From Nemopilema nomurai (taxonomy: Eukaryota; Cnidaria; Scyphozoa; Rhizostomeae; Rhizostomatidae), in NCBI GenBank assembly GCA_003864495.1, contig ML133493.1, positions 2,735,820 through 2,799,819 of the forward strand: a DNA stretch of 64,000 nucleotides, read 5' to 3'. The position numbers and the translations under genes are program-made. Under the pieces are notes generated by a model. The model was given only the letters and a program-made list of their open reading frames with translations. It was not told the DNA's origin and ran no database searches. Below, piece after piece: positions 39,001-51,800 of this stretch (its first letter is position 1; every line of letters begins with the position of its first letter).

Positions 39001-41144
39001 ATTTTCGCCAACTTTATTTTCGCGGCTTCTTTCGACAGAGTTGGACTCAACGAACAGTCAGCGTTACGAGAGTTGCGAGAGCGATTTTTTTATCACCGCG
39101 AAGAGTTATTGGCCATATTTCAGAAGTACGATACAGAGAATACAGGTAAAGAGATTCGAAATTTTGCCCTTAGTGTTCACTGAAGATGTTCTGGTTCTTC
39201 TACCTGGACCTTTCTTGCATATTATGCCTTGCTTAATGCCCTTACATTCTATGTGTTTGTACAAGAATGGCAAGAAAATGCGAGGATTGAGAATAGTTTA
39301 GCATGGAGTTAAAGTATAACGGTGAATAGAAATAAAAGATATGAAATATATGTTTTATTGAAACATAACGCCTATCCTGGTGGATAGAATGTTGTTCCGG
39401 GTATGAAGTTTCTTTCTATTACTTTTTCCATTTTTGAAGGAAGGCATCGTAGATTCAAGCCATTTTCTTTTACTTTTCTTTTTAAAGATCGCTTAACTTG
39501 AGGTTGAATTGAAGACGTTTATGATTGCCAAATTTCGTTGCGTTTTACATTTGAGACCATATAAGAAAGCATTATCAAACCCATTGCGATGATTCGTCTC
39601 AAGCTCACGAGCCTATCTACTTTAGTCGAGAACACTTTTCCTTATCTGCCATGGGTCGCGAAGACGCCAAGACTATTGAACGAGTTCTTCTTCTGCAGGT
39701 ACCATGAAACTCAACGATTGGGCCTTTTGTCTGGAAAGCGTACTGAAGTTGAAACTACCCTGGGCACTCCTCAGAGAGAAGCTTGCAGGCACTGATGATA
39801 GCGGAAATATATTATACATGACTTGTTTAGAAGGGTACAAATTCGATTCTGCTGTGCCACAGGTACATCTGCTACTATTTTGAGTTGATTGCATGTGGCG
39901 AGAAGTTAATGGCAGTCTTCAACGTCCAACTTTGGTGTCCCTGTAAATCAAACACCGATTTCAACCCAGTTATTTTTTGCACTTGTTTTAAGTAGTTTAC
40001 CAGTTGAATCTCTGTGTCAATTTCTGGAATGGTATAAAGTCTCCTCCAAGGTTTCCATTCTTGAATGATGCAGTATGGTTGCGTGAAACGGGCATGCTTT
40101 TGACACAAAACGAGTAGGGTGTCTGCAATAGTTAATTTTGGAACATATTTCATCTCGGTAACCATGGAGTATTGAAATTTGCTTCGCTGAGGCACCTTAA
40201 AGATCATATAAACATGTGACCATTTGTTATCCTAAAATACCTAGCAAGTCCTCAAGATTTTAAGATAACTCTCTTTTACAATTCGTTTGTCACTGATTGT
40301 CTTTGACCATGTTTAGTCACTTTTTAATTTAGCTTTTTGCAATTTAGCAATTGGTTTATTAATCAACTTCCCTTTATTTAGCAATTGACCAGTTTGTCAG
40401 AGGTCCTTTACAGAAACAGAAGTGCATTGGAAACGGTGTTTCGCCTTATCGACAAAGACTGTTCTGGTAAGGTTGTTCTTGGCACGCACGGTTTTTCACT
40501 CCCTCTATCCTCCATTTCTCGCAAATAATGCTAGCAAATGTGCATTAATTTCTAATGCTAAAGTGTGATTAAGAGCTGTTATTCCCTTATTTTTGTCACC
40601 GGAAAAACGTGTCAAACAATTTAAATGATTCTATGTGTCTGTTCACCTGCCTCTTTCCTCACAGCTCAAACTTCATTTATTATGCTTTTTCCTGCAATAT
40701 TGGAATTTAAGTTATTTCTTACTTATTTTTCACACTCTATCTTCAGTAAAATTATTGAACTTTATTGTCTACTCATAATCAATTTTAATTTTCTGACGCA
40801 ATTTGCAGTTAACTGAGTTTAGCCGGGTCATCTCCATGGTGCTGCAAAAAATATGTCCAATCATTTTCGTATTTATTTTTTCGATTTTTTTTCCTTTGCG
40901 TTATTTCTATCTCGCCATTACCACTGTTATTTGTCCCACGTTTGTAGGTTGCATCAGCCTGGAAGAATTCAAAAACTCATGCGACGTACTCAACCAGTTT
41001 TCTCATCACAAAATCCCCCCCGACAAAATCAATGACCTAGCACGCTCCCTTGATATAAACAGAGATGGATTCATCGATTTTAACGAGTTTCTAGAAGCAT
41101 TCAGGCTGGTTTCACAGTCGGTCGAGCAAAATAATGGCGTTTGA
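27018..41144 (+). CDS. PPEF: Serine/threonine phosphatase with EF-hands (PPEF/RdgC), complete, 16 exons
   Basis: Calcium- and calmodulin-responsive PPP-family phosphatase, related to Drosophila RdgC, which dephosphorylates rhodopsin. Exons: 27018-27081, 29916-30043, 30563-30605, 31140-31339, 32075-32189, 32867-32913, 33902-34068, 34967-35003, 35799-35948, 36170-36253, 37958-38143, 38585-38727, 39039-39145, 39699-39862, 40382-40466, 40948-41144. All phases agree and the sum is 638 residues, close to human PPEF1. It begins MGCTNST, a myristoylation/palmitoylation-type start also seen in vertebrate PPEFs. An IQ calmodulin motif follows (about 23-46). The catalytic core has GDLHG (184-188), GDFVDRG (213-219), RGNHED (244-249), HGGIS (298-302) and RSHEC (391-395), so ligands D185, H187, D214, N246, H298 and H393 are all present. 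EF-hand loops are 486-497, 569-580 and 609-620, and the last two are canonical. Two donors are weak (GTGTGA after exon 2, GTGACT after exon 6). Confidence 0.95.
29624..29703 (+). repeat. 20-bp G-rich minisatellite, four units, in PPEF intron 1
   Basis: Units start at 29624, 29644, 29664 and 29684 with the form GAGATTA-x2-AGGGGTTTCGG. Repeated GGGG and GGG runs separated by short loops could form a G-quadruplex. It ends about 200 bp before the acceptor of PPEF exon 2. Confidence 0.85.
34866..34886 (+). repeat. Poly-C run in a PPEF intron
   Basis: A long, nearly pure cytosine homopolymer in the intron before exon 8. Its length is likely to vary between alleles and sequencing reads. Confidence 0.85.
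37567..37831 (+). mobile_element. MITE-like element in PPEF intron 10
   Basis: GTTTACACGGGAACGG at 37567-37582 is matched by the inverted sequence at 37816-37831 (15 of 16 bases), enclosing 265 bp with no coding capacity. An internal inverted CCGTGTAAACGG motif lies near 37675. Just past the right end a CTTTGTAGTTT...GATCCGATC block is partly duplicated. No target-site duplication could be defined. It lies about 120 bp upstream of PPEF exon 11. Confidence 0.6.
38987..39022 (+). repeat. 15-bp direct repeat before a PPEF acceptor
   Basis: TTTTCGCCAACTTTA is repeated with a third partial unit, ending about 17 bp before the acceptor of PPEF exon 13 at 39038. It occupies the region where the branch point should lie. 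Confidence 0.75.
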
Positions 41145-43257
41145 TTTAGAAATTGAAGGGTTAATTGAATGCTTGTTTCAAAGGAAATGGGCTGCTCTGT
41201 TTTTTATTTTCTTCTGGAAATTTGAAGTGGGTGTTATTTTTAAGTCAAATGAATTTTAATGCGCCCTTCAACTTTACATAAGAAGCTTGTTATTTTTCAT
41301 AACGTTTCCTTCACATATTTTTTACGTCATGCTAGAAGATGTTTTATTATTCTACCAGCTTGATAAAATCTCTGTAAGTTCCTTAGAACTCAGATCTCTT
41401 ATTGAAGTAAGACTATTTAGATTTGCAGATATTTAGATTAAAAACTCCAAGCATGCACAAGTCAGAACTTGTATCATTTAGCTCTTATTTTATTGATAAT
41501 GACCTACAGATGCACACACCATGTGCTTTGTATGTCATATCTGAATAGTATTCCTGTCCTTGCTATGCAGGCATGTAGTTTGGAGCACTTCCAATATTAT
41601 GACTTAGATACTGGGTAGGTATTGGGTATTTATGTTAAAGTTAGTAAAAATGTTTATCCGTGCTAACTTAACAAGATCGTTCTTAAATTATATAGACTGT
41701 CTCGATCGCTTTCGCTCTTTGATGTAGTTAGGAAGAAACACGAAAATAATAATAAATAGATATCACAAAAATTTGTTTTTGATTATAGCTAAGGGCTTGG
41801 TGATATGTGTTCATAGAAATACAGGGAGACATTGATGTTCCGCTTAACAGAATATTCCAAGACTTGTTATTGTTCCAAGAACATTCCAACCACCCAGCAG
41901 CCTATTGAGTTCGAATATTGACAATCTGTCGCCCTTTGAACATTTCACTGTCCATCGCGCCAGTACTTTTTTCAACTGTAATCTGGTCCTCTGGTTCTTT
42001 GTAGCTCATGGTTGTCTCAGAATATGACGTCGACGATGTTTAATCCTACAAATCTATAAGAATTACTTTCATTATGTATAACACAGAACTACGGTGTTAT
42101 CTAGAAAACAAAAGCTACCTGCCATTAACCCTTTGGAGTCCGGAATTATTTTGCTAGATTTGCTTTCCAAGACACTACCTTTGTTAAAAACAATTTTTTA
42201 CTTCAAAGAGAAGTGATAAAAGTACTAAAGTATACAGTTTCTGAAAGGTTGAGACTTGGGAGGCCTATTTTGAAATATTTTGAGTTTGACAGATATTCCA
42301 GTTAACAACTGTATTTTCACAAATCTTAGGATATCTGCTTTCTTCTGCTAGTAATGGGAAAGAGTCGGGTTGATTGTTGTAGAATTAATCGAACATTGTA
42401 GATAATTCGACGCTCATGCAACAAAGGCTACCACGTTTTTGGCATACCGGCTAGAGCCCATGGACCTACTGTCATCAAATGGGTCTTATAATTCCTGGGC
42501 TACTTGTAATTGACTAATGGTATCAAGATTCCAGTGAGTCGATAGAGTGAAACGAAGTTTACATGCAATTACCCACCTTCCAACACTCAGGCTTCGCCGC
42601 TTCGCCTCATTCGGATGTAGCCTCGTAGTACCTGTCAGAAACGATAATTTTAATTTGTATCGTCTATGATCATAACTGTATTTTTCATTAGTTCTCGGAC
42701 GTGTTTTTACTTATGTTCATACAACTGTTTTATATTATAAAAGACTGTAAATGTAAATATTTTTGTTATGAAAATTTAAGTTATTTAAAGATACGGCCTC
42801 ACTGACATTGATGGTTTTATTTTTGCCTGTGCCTACCTAGTTCCCTCGTCCATTTCGACTTGTATGTTGTCGGGAACGAAATTCCGGTTGAATTAATTCC
42901 AGGATATTGGAGTGAACCAATCGTTCTACACACTATATTCTGGTAGCCAATGCTCGTAGCAAACAAGATATAAGTGCAAATGATGTTTGCCAATTGCTGT
43001 GGATAATCGTCGAACCCTCTTGCAGCATGACACCTTTTTGGTAGGGAGTGAGGGGCAGGGGAATGTGTCAATGCAAGTCGAGGAATTGTCGTTAGTGTTG
43101 TAACGATTTCGGCACGTAACGCGGATCATGTTTTCACCTCTATTCACACCCAGGAGAGCAATGCTGTTAAAATATTTCATGCGATCATGATGAAAGGTCT
43201 ACACAACTTCTTCCTAACTAAACACTTTTTTGTATAAGAATTCCTATTTTTTTTGCT
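41145..43257. other. PPEF 3' UTR and intergenic stretch
   Basis: The first part should be PPEF 3' UTR. The nearest clear AATAAA is at 41751-41756, about 600 bp past the stop. Minus-strand open frames at 42.8-43.2 kb (about 84 codons each, overlapping in two frames) have no motif. Confidence 0.45.
41751..41756 (+). terminator. Possible poly(A) signal AATAAA for PPEF
   Basis: The first canonical AATAAA seen downstream of the PPEF stop at 41144. The distance is long but normal for an animal 3' UTR. Confidence 0.35.
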
Positions 43258-43577
43258 GAGCCTCAATATTCTTAAAATTTTTCGATTTTTAGCCTAAGAT
43301 TATTCTTGCCAAACACAGAAGGTGTAAATTCACGTTGGGTTCAAAAGTAAAATATTAAACCTTTTATGATGTGTTGATTCATCATAAATAACTCACAGAG
43401 CAGCTGAGTGTATTTTAGACCGTTTTATTCATTTAGCGTCAAAGCGAAAGTTGTTTGCTTTGAAAGAAAACTCAGATAAAGGAGAAGTTTTAGTCTTGAT
43501 GAAGGTTGAGCCTGGCATTAACCTTAAATCATTCTTAAATTTTGAGACGCAATATTCTTATAGACTTTATTCTTATA
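43258..43577 (+). repeat. Dispersed repeat family, copy 2
   Basis: Same order of landmarks as 11705-12095: GAGCCTCAATATTCTTA, TTATTCTTGCC, CTTTTATGATGTGTTG, CTCACAGAGC, GCTGAGTGT, GAAAACTCAGA, then GACGCAATATTCTTATAGA. It lacks the microsatellite of copy 1. Both copies are in the same orientation and non-coding, so a short non-autonomous repeat is likely. Confidence 0.8.
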
Positions 43578-44127
43578 AAAAGATCGTTTAATAAATATGT
43601 ATGAATCAGTTGTACTTTTTACGTTGTCGGCGACCCTGCAGTTTGCTTCCTGATAACTGGCACAGTCAACCCCATTATGGAACATATTAACAGACTGAAT
43701 GAGACTCAATGAAGAAATTTATAGACGTGCCGCCTTTTCTTTGAAATTTTTGAATTTGAAAAGGAGTTGTGAAGTTTCTACGTACGTTCGTCTTTTTCTG
43801 AAACCAAGCCGAAAATTGTTCCCCTATCTCATGGGGAGTGCCCAAGCTCTGAAGCGTTTGACGCGACTAGCCAGTGACATCACCGCACAATTGGCAATGG
43901 TTCAAACACTGACACCTCAACCATGCTATTCATTCTTATCCGACAAAAGCACTTTATCATTAATAAAAGTCCTTTCTTACTCATTTGTAAATTTAATTAC
44001 GGCGTCTCCATAGCGAAGAGGGGCAACAATGTGTTGGCGGTTCAGTTCGTAGAAGCCCCGGTCGCATGGCACTGTAAACATTACCATTAGAGGCCTGATC
44101 CTCGCTTGAATATCATACGAAATAGTG

Positions 44128-47100
44128 ATGGAAGAAAATGAGATCGCTACATTCAAACTCCTACTTCAAACTGTTGCAAAGATGATACCATCAGTGGCAG
44201 TTCAGAGGATGAAGCGAGAACTGAGGGGACATCTCAGTAGGGATATTTTACGTCAAGTCACGACGGGCAAAGAGTTGGTGTTCCTGCTCGCCAAGAGTGG
44301 ATTCTTGGCTGACAACAAACTGATGTTTTTGAAAAGACTACTGCACAATGCATCTCTGTTTGAATTAGAAGAGATTCTAATCGAATATATAGCTAGAAAG
44401 AGGGAAACCACTCAGTGTGTGATAGATGACACAAAACGTGAGTATCATAATTTGAGAAACGTCCGTTTTGTTCATGCAATGAAAATGTCATTCATTAATA
44501 CTTTGATTGTTATTTTTCTCCTTATTCTAGGCTGATAGACTCTAACCTATACTGGAGCCAATTAACCCTGACTAGAGGCATGATATAATTATCATCAGAG
44601 CGTGATAAATATTCCCGGCGTTGCCTGATTCCTGTTTGGAAAAATGTTCAGTGCATATGAGGAGATGCACTTACTATGGTCTTTGCTTTGTCTTCGTTAA
44701 TCTAAATCATCGTCGTTATCGCAATCTAGATTTCCATACCCCCTCAACTATCATTATCACCGTTTTCGAAATGATCTGATAGACATGTCTATTTGATTTC
44801 TTGTGTATATTTGTTTTGTATAACTGTTGCTCGATGAATGATTGAAATTGTGGCTAATTAGAAACTTTTGTTGAGCTCGTAACTAAAATGGCTGAAGTGC
44901 GCAAGTGAAGACGTCATTAGGCCGACTGAGGAAGAGCTTCGTGGGTCAATGTCCTTTTGTTGAAAACGTGACAGAAAGCATTCTAAGGAAGGGATTATTT
45001 GAATCATTGTGAGCTCCCGTTTTAAGAAAAAACCATCGGTCTTTCTATATGTTGCGCATTTTGTGTAGAAACCATGGACGGCAAGACACAGGATCGACTT
45101 GACGCACTGGAAAAAGCAATACAGCGCCAGTACATTGCCGTAAAGTACAAACAAGACCAGCTTGTGTGTGAAAAGGAGGAGCTTGCCAGGAAGGGAATTG
45201 CTGTTGACGTCATCAACTGTCGCATTGCTGCAGAAGAGGACTTGTTATTGGAGGCAGTTGCGCGGAAGAGTGTGAAGGAGGCGGATTTGAAGAAGTACGA
45301 GTTTCATAACAAGGACGTGCTCGCGGAAATTGCAGAAAATGAGAGTCAGAGGTCGAAAATGATCGAAGAGATTGCACATAAGGAGGCGAACATCAAGACT
45401 TTGGAGCACAATGCAAAAGGGGTGGACGGATTCCGCAAAAACAGTATTAGCACGGTGCTGAACGAGTCAAATATCGAGAAAATGTCAAAGGTAGTCTGTT
45501 TTTGATTTGCAGTTTCTGAGTAACTGTACAAATTTTGTTCCAACCCACTAGCTTATCCTTCACAACGGCTCTCGCATTTCAATATTGCTTCAGTGTAAAT
45601 CTTTTGTGTGTTTTCATGCTGTCATACGTGTACATTCTAGCAATGCACTCCACTGCTGTCGCTAGATGCCAACTGCCCTCACAATGGGCATCCAAGGAAA
45701 TGCTAAAACTTTTTAGATCCTATAACAAGTACATTAACAGTGTCTTCTCAAGCTTAGTACCCCTATGACGATGGCACAGGAAACGGGTCATTTCCAATTT
45801 AGCTGAGGAATGATATATGTATTTCGCGGGCATTCACCAGTGCCTCTTTGCCTTTTATTTATAGGTTCAAGGGACGTAGCTAGTTCGCGTTTTTGCCTAT
45901 ATTCTTCATCCTCTTTCTCGTGCTGTTTATACTGTTGCTGTTTGTAATTAGAGCGCCGTCTAATCGAGGCCCATTCCTCCGCATCACCTTTATCAACCCA
46001 CATTGTCTACATTGCACAGGTGGTCAATAAGCTGCGAAAAGACGTTCTGAACGTGGCAAAAGAACGAGAGCGGTTGGAATACAAAGTGCAGCACATTGAA
46101 ACGAGGCGAGAGAGACACAGAGACGCACTCAGGGTCGTCAACCATGAGCGGATAAAAAAACTCAAAGAAATCACTGAACTCGAAAGGAAGCTAATTGAAA
46201 CTAAAGAGAGCTTCCTAGAACAAACTGGAAAGGTCGATAGCCTCGAGTTTGAGATAATGGAGCTTGTGCACTCAATGGCAGGAAACGAGGCTGAAGCAAG
46301 AGAGACCAGGAACAGAGGGTTGCAATACCAATCAGATTTTTTAATGACAGCGTACAGGGATATAAATCAGCGGATGAATGCTAAGGAATTTTGTGTGAGT
46401 ATAACGCGTGGTTGTGGTGGTCCATGTAACCCATGATTGGGCAAGTCCTTTTTAATGTGATTTGTTAAAAGGAGGGCTGTCGAGACGGGAGAGGTCAGTG
46501 TAAATCCTATCACGTGATTCTTCCGGGGCAGATTCATTAATACTGACCAACACAATTACAATATGTACAAGTCGAATCTGACATTACACGAACAAAGAAG
46601 ATCAAGCTTAGGCCCGTTCGAAAAGACTTTTGAATGTCCACAACAATTGTTCATGGAGAATGTATCAAGAATTTTAAATGTAGTTGTCTTCCCATTCTGC
46701 CTTCCTCTGTGAATTATTCGTGTAGATGGGTCCTTACCAATTAGTCCTACTAATTACCAATTGTTCATATGTAAACCTTTACTGAAGTTGAGGAAAGCTC
46801 TAAGGAGATTCTACAAAATCCTATTGTACTTTCAAATGTTTGTCTTCTCACACATTGACCACTGATTGAATTTACGTTCTTCCAGGTTCTCAATTATGAA
46901 GATATCGACGAGCTTAATTCATTTGCATTCGGAGATTGGGGATCGAGACTGTCGCCTTTACAATTTAATTCACCAACAGCAGTCGCTTTCAACAAAGACG
47001 ATGAGCTTTTTATTTTGGATCAGGGCAACCACAGGGTTGTAGTTACCAGTCTCCTTGGACGCGTTCTGCGCGAACCGATAATCCTTGGTGACATCTTCGA

Positions 47101-47737
47101 GGCTGTGGACATGACGATCAATCAGAGAGACCAACTTCTTATCATCAGTAGCTCCCTTGTTAAAGTGTTTTCTGCTAAAGGCCAACTGTTGTTCCAATTC
47201 TTACCCGAAACTGAGTCCGATGAACCGCTGCCAGAATTAACAGGAATCGCTGTTGATGTTGATGATGAAATATTCTTATGCGACGCGGTTAATAAAAAGA
47301 TCCAATGCTTTACAGAAAATGGAACATTCAAACGATTCATCCGACTGAAGGATTTCTTTTATAGCCCTAGCAAGTTGGCGGTTGTTGGTAAGACCGAGCT
47401 CGTGGTGAGTGACGATGCGGACAATGACTTGAAGGTCGTTGACATCAGCTCCAGTAATATGACAAAAACACGGATTATTGGTAATGAAGGTGTTTGCCTT
47501 GGCGAGTTTCTCTACCCGGGCAGAATGGCATTGGACACAGACCACAATCTGTTGGTTGTCGATTCAGGGAATAACCGTATTCAGGTTTTCGATGCCCATA
47601 AACACGTGGTCACAATGTTCGGGCGACTCGGATCGAGGCCCGGTTGTCTTGACAACCCTGCCGGTATTGCTGTGCATCCGTCTGGAGTTGTTGCTGTTGC
47701 CGATAGTCAGAATAATCGAATCGTTTTGTATAATTGA
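44128..47737 (+). CDS. Death-effector-like domain, coiled coil, NHL propeller protein
   Basis: Exons 44128-44437, 45069-45490, 46020-46394 and 46886-47737 join in matching phases (1, 0, 0) for 652 residues. Residues 5-95 fit a death-effector-type six-helix fold, best seen in ELVFLLAKSGFL followed by LKRLLHNASLFELEEILIEY, the helix 5-6 signature of DEDs. Residues about 105-365 are charged heptad-rich coiled coil. Residues about 380-652 contain six NHL-type blades; the last two are clearest, with VVDSGNNRIQVF and VADSQNNRIVLY. There is no RING or B-box, so it is not a TRIM-NHL ligase. The likely role is a self-associating adaptor that couples a binding propeller to death-fold (caspase-8/FADD-like or innate immune) partners. 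This is inference. The domain calls are firm for NHL and coiled coil, and moderate for DED versus another death fold. ATG at 44128 has G at -3 and +4. Confidence 0.85.
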
Positions 47738-47752
47738 ATCTCATTTTTTTGC

Positions 47753-47758
47753 AATAAA
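47753..47758 (+). terminator. Poly(A) signal AATAAA of the DED-NHL gene
   Basis: Canonical hexamer only 15 bp past the stop codon, implying a very short 3' UTR unless a later signal is used. Confidence 0.55.
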
Positions 47759-48855
47759 TTGTGTGGCTGGTTTAATGTGGTTGCTCTCTTCACTTGGTGC
47801 AAAAAATATTTCGTCAAGAAATTTTCTTTGCCTTGCCATTATTTCCTTGCCAAAGCGAGCGAAATTTTCCATGTATGTGAGATGGAGATGGAATGCAAAG
47901 TTACCTCTGTAATTAGCAAACATTAAGCAGTATATAACGATAAAAAATCAAATCATGTCATATAAAGCAGACAAATTTCTTGTTTTTCTTTCAAAGCCAT
48001 TTTGGTGGACGTGCTTACATCAGCAAATTTCATTGTACTTTTAATTAACTTTCATCTTTCTCGATCCAGTTCTGCTGCATTCCAACATAGGCGATGCAAA
48101 GAGAGCTGATATAAAAGTTATCTTCACGTTTGGGTAGCGTAGCACTCTATTCATTTTGACAATGAAGATGAAAAAACCAAAAGCAGTTGACATACAAAGA
48201 TTCATTGATTCTTAATAAAACCCCCCTTTAATGATCGCCCATTCACTTCAAGAGCAAAAGAGACACATACCTCTTCCCAGCACTTACACTCCCACTTAAT
48301 TTGACGTGCCTTTGTTGGGCCAGCAAGAGACTGTAACTGATGTATTGCTTCGCCCTTCAACCCATTAAAGAAAACTTGTGTTTGGTCTTCTTCGTGATCT
48401 CAGATTCGCAGTTTCTGGTGGTCCTTGTCTCACTGATCTGAGCCTGAGCTTTGTCAAAACTCAGTTTTCTATGACAATAAGATATTTATGAAATCAAAAG
48501 GAGCAACCTCTAACACTGAATCATTTTTGCTTGTATCGTGACTTAACCTCCAGCCTTAGAAAATCGATAATGCAATGGTCTGTGCCACTCCTTATGAGAA
48601 ACGGCTATTTCTTTTAATCTGTGTATAATGTTCTTGGTTTCATGTCTTGTCACTCTGCTAATTGCATTGGATTTTGATCGTTACACATGAAAGAAAACAT
48701 CCATGACCTCGACCCAAATGATATTTTTACATGAAGTACTTGATAGCCGTCAGCTTGAAAAGAGGCAACGGTGGCGGGAAATTAGTAAAATTCAGTTTAC
48801 AATTTTGTTGTCCAATCAATCCGTTTTATAAAAACCAGAATGATACCATTTTGAA
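47759..48855. other. Intergenic stretch with the C2CD3 promoter region
   Basis: No coding exon is seen. Just before the C2CD3 start lie a CCAATCAATCC word (about 48812) and TATAAAA (about 48826). The TATAAAA is only about 30 bp from the ATG, so it is either not the functional TATA box or the leader is extremely short. Confidence 0.4.
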
Positions 48856-51800
48856 ATGGAAACTAACAAGGTAAAGCTTATTTTTCCGAATTTCTATTTA
48901 TTCATGCGCTCGTCAGAAATGTTTATCGAATCTTTTATAGTTGTTGATGTAAATGTGTTCACCTGACTACTACACTAGTACTAGGCCGAGCTAGGTCTTC
49001 GTTATTTCAATGGCGAGTAGCTTTGAATGGTTACATAGTCAAGAAATCGTTTCTCCAAAATCATGTTTTCAAAAGAACAACGAAGCCTCTTCCTTCGAAG
49101 TCAAAATGCAATAAACCCTCGCAGATGGATTATTTCATCAGCTACATATGTACATTTGCCTATATCAATCATGATTGGCATCCAAATGTTTCAACAACCA
49201 GCTTCAGAATTGTTTTCTCTATTTTATAAGGTAGGGTGCTGAATAGTAAGGCAACTGGAATTTTTTATGTTCGTACATCTTGTTCATTTAAGTTCACTGT
49301 ATGTTAGATCTCTGACGATAAGTTATCATGTCAATTTCTTTCACCTTTTCTGATAACAAGAATATGCAGCAATCTTGATTTGAGTGAGAATGCTACAGAA
49401 GCCATTCAGTATTCCCAGAAGTTACTAACAATATTCCCATTCATAAATAGCATGCTGCTCATTAAAAATTTCTCTCAAGAAATGATTTAACACATTTAAA
49501 ATACAATAAGCCACATCAACCTTCTCCAAGGAAACATCAAGAAAAGTACCTTCAGACGTTCTTGTTGGCCCAAGTCTACCTCCATTTGTAGAAGGACAGC
49601 TTAGATGTTTTCTTTATGTCTCTGTTGGTGAGGTAAAATGGATGTCAAGAATAAAGCCTCCAAGCCAAGTTCATGTCTGTTTCAAGTGGTGGGGACAACA
49701 AAACAACAATATCTTGCTTGAGTAAGTTTCATGATATCTGACTGTTGTTGTTACATGTCATGACATAAATGTGATTAAAAGATAAAATTGTTGATAACTT
49801 GAAAATATTTCAAGTGTACTTTGGGGTTCTTGCTAAAGAAAATAGTATATATTTTTTCATCTTTTTACATTTAGACCAAAAAGAACTGGAAGCCACAGAT
49901 CCACAAAATCAAAATGTGCAGTCAAATATCCAATCAGATCTGGACCAAAGCAGTTTAGTTCATATCTCAAAGGTAAAATTGATGGTTAAAGTACTCCCAA
50001 TGTATCCTAGAATGGAAATGAAAATGTTATGATTCTTCAAGGGATTCTCTTTGAATGATTCACTAGCATAATATCTTCAATTTGCATATAGATGTTGATG
50101 AGAGGTTGTACCAAACGCTGGTGTGTTTTGTGGTTCTAAGCTTCTATAACTTTTCACAATGTTGAGTATGCAATGTTTGGCTAAAGGGATCTATGTGTAG
50201 ATAGGTCATAAGGCTGAAAACACCTCCTGTTTAGGTCACAGAGTTAAACTTTTCTGATTTAATTCAAGAAGAACTAGAAGTTAAAAGTTTGCGTCTATTT
50301 GCAGATATGGGCACTTTGAATCTTGATGTACTTGCTAATAGCCAGGTGATAGGACAAGCACAAATTAAAGACATTGGACACTTATGCAACAGCAGACCAC
50401 TCCAGGGGTGATTGAAAATTATCATTGCAATATTATAAAAAGCTCCTTTCTTTTTGAGCATGTAGAGCTAACTTTTGCCTTGTGAGTTATATGAAATCTG
50501 ATTTATGGAAATTGTTCTCTTACTTTGGTAAAGCAATCATTCACCTTAGTATTTGAAATTTTTGCAGGTTTTAAAAGCTTTAAATGATTCTATTCTATAG
50601 CTTAAATTTTTTGTGTCAAGATCTAAAATTTTCACAACTCAAGAATATTTGTTTTGATAGGTTTTATCCAGTGACCTCTGTGGTACATGACCAATGCCTA
50701 AAGGAAATTGCATCCATCTTCATCTCTTTAGCTTTCCACTCGGTTGCAAGTAAGTGCTCATTGTTTCTGTTTTAGAAATTCATTTGATCAAGATTTCTTA
50801 GATAACTCTAGATTCTTTGAAAAGAATGTTAGATTCTTTGAAAAGACCTGTCAATGATTTTAACATAACTGATGTCTTAAACAGGCAGTTTCAACATGAC
50901 CTCTTCCACCATACCAACCACCGATATGTCCAGCCCATTGCCTAAAAGCTCAAGAGAACCATCAGATGACAGTCATATTAAGCATTTGGGAAATGAAAAA
51001 GGAGGATTAACTTCTACTGGGAAAACAATTAACAAGAAGAAGCAAAAGGTTTGCAAATCAGATGAAGATCACTTTTGTAGCTTATTATTGCAATATTTGT
51101 GTCTCTATGTTAAGTGTAAGTCTCAGAGTTGTTATGCATTTCCATGCTCCCTAGGCTTTTGTATTGTAATTGATTGTCATTGTAAATTTTATGAGAAAAT
51201 AAAAAAAATAAAAAAAAACCAGAAGAAGCTTAATTTTTACTTTATTTGTATGAAAGATAGTTTAATGGATAATGGATTTGCATCAGTTTACACTAAAATC
51301 TCTGAATACTTCATAAGACACTTATTTTCAAAACTTCATGTGGAGCCTCTCTTGGGGAATTCTTGATACACTGCTGATCCGACTTATTATGGTTGATTGC
51401 TCATGTCAAGTTTGCCAGAATTGTTATCATGCTCACACAAAAAAACAGACCCCAAGAGCTATTTGCTGGACTAGTAAAGCCTTGTAAAGTTTTTAGGCTA
51501 GTGTAGAGGTGCCTTAAAATGCACAATGGGATAAAAGACAAAACAATTAAATTTAAACCCAATGTTAATTTAGTTCTCCGGGCCTCATTTTGCTTCATAC
51601 TTTTTAGGAAGTGAAGATATCGTCAGCTGCCCCTGAGAAAATTGAGTACAGCGTTTATGACCTTGATGAAGATTTTCCAAGTTTTGTTGTTGGTCCTGGG
51701 AAAAAGACCTTAATTGAGAATATAGGAAATACAGAACCTGCAAAAGGTAGCTTAACATTTTTGCAGAAATCAAACTTTTTATAGATGTGCTACAGAATAA

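Noticed and set aside
42817..43180. Overlapping minus-strand frames of about 84 codons
   Set aside because: Two frames of equal length over the same DNA, no motif, no splice context.
43699..44013. 104-codon plus-strand frame just upstream of the DED-NHL gene
   Set aside because: No motif, no splice link in phase to exon 1, and composition typical of chance frames. More likely promoter or 5' UTR.
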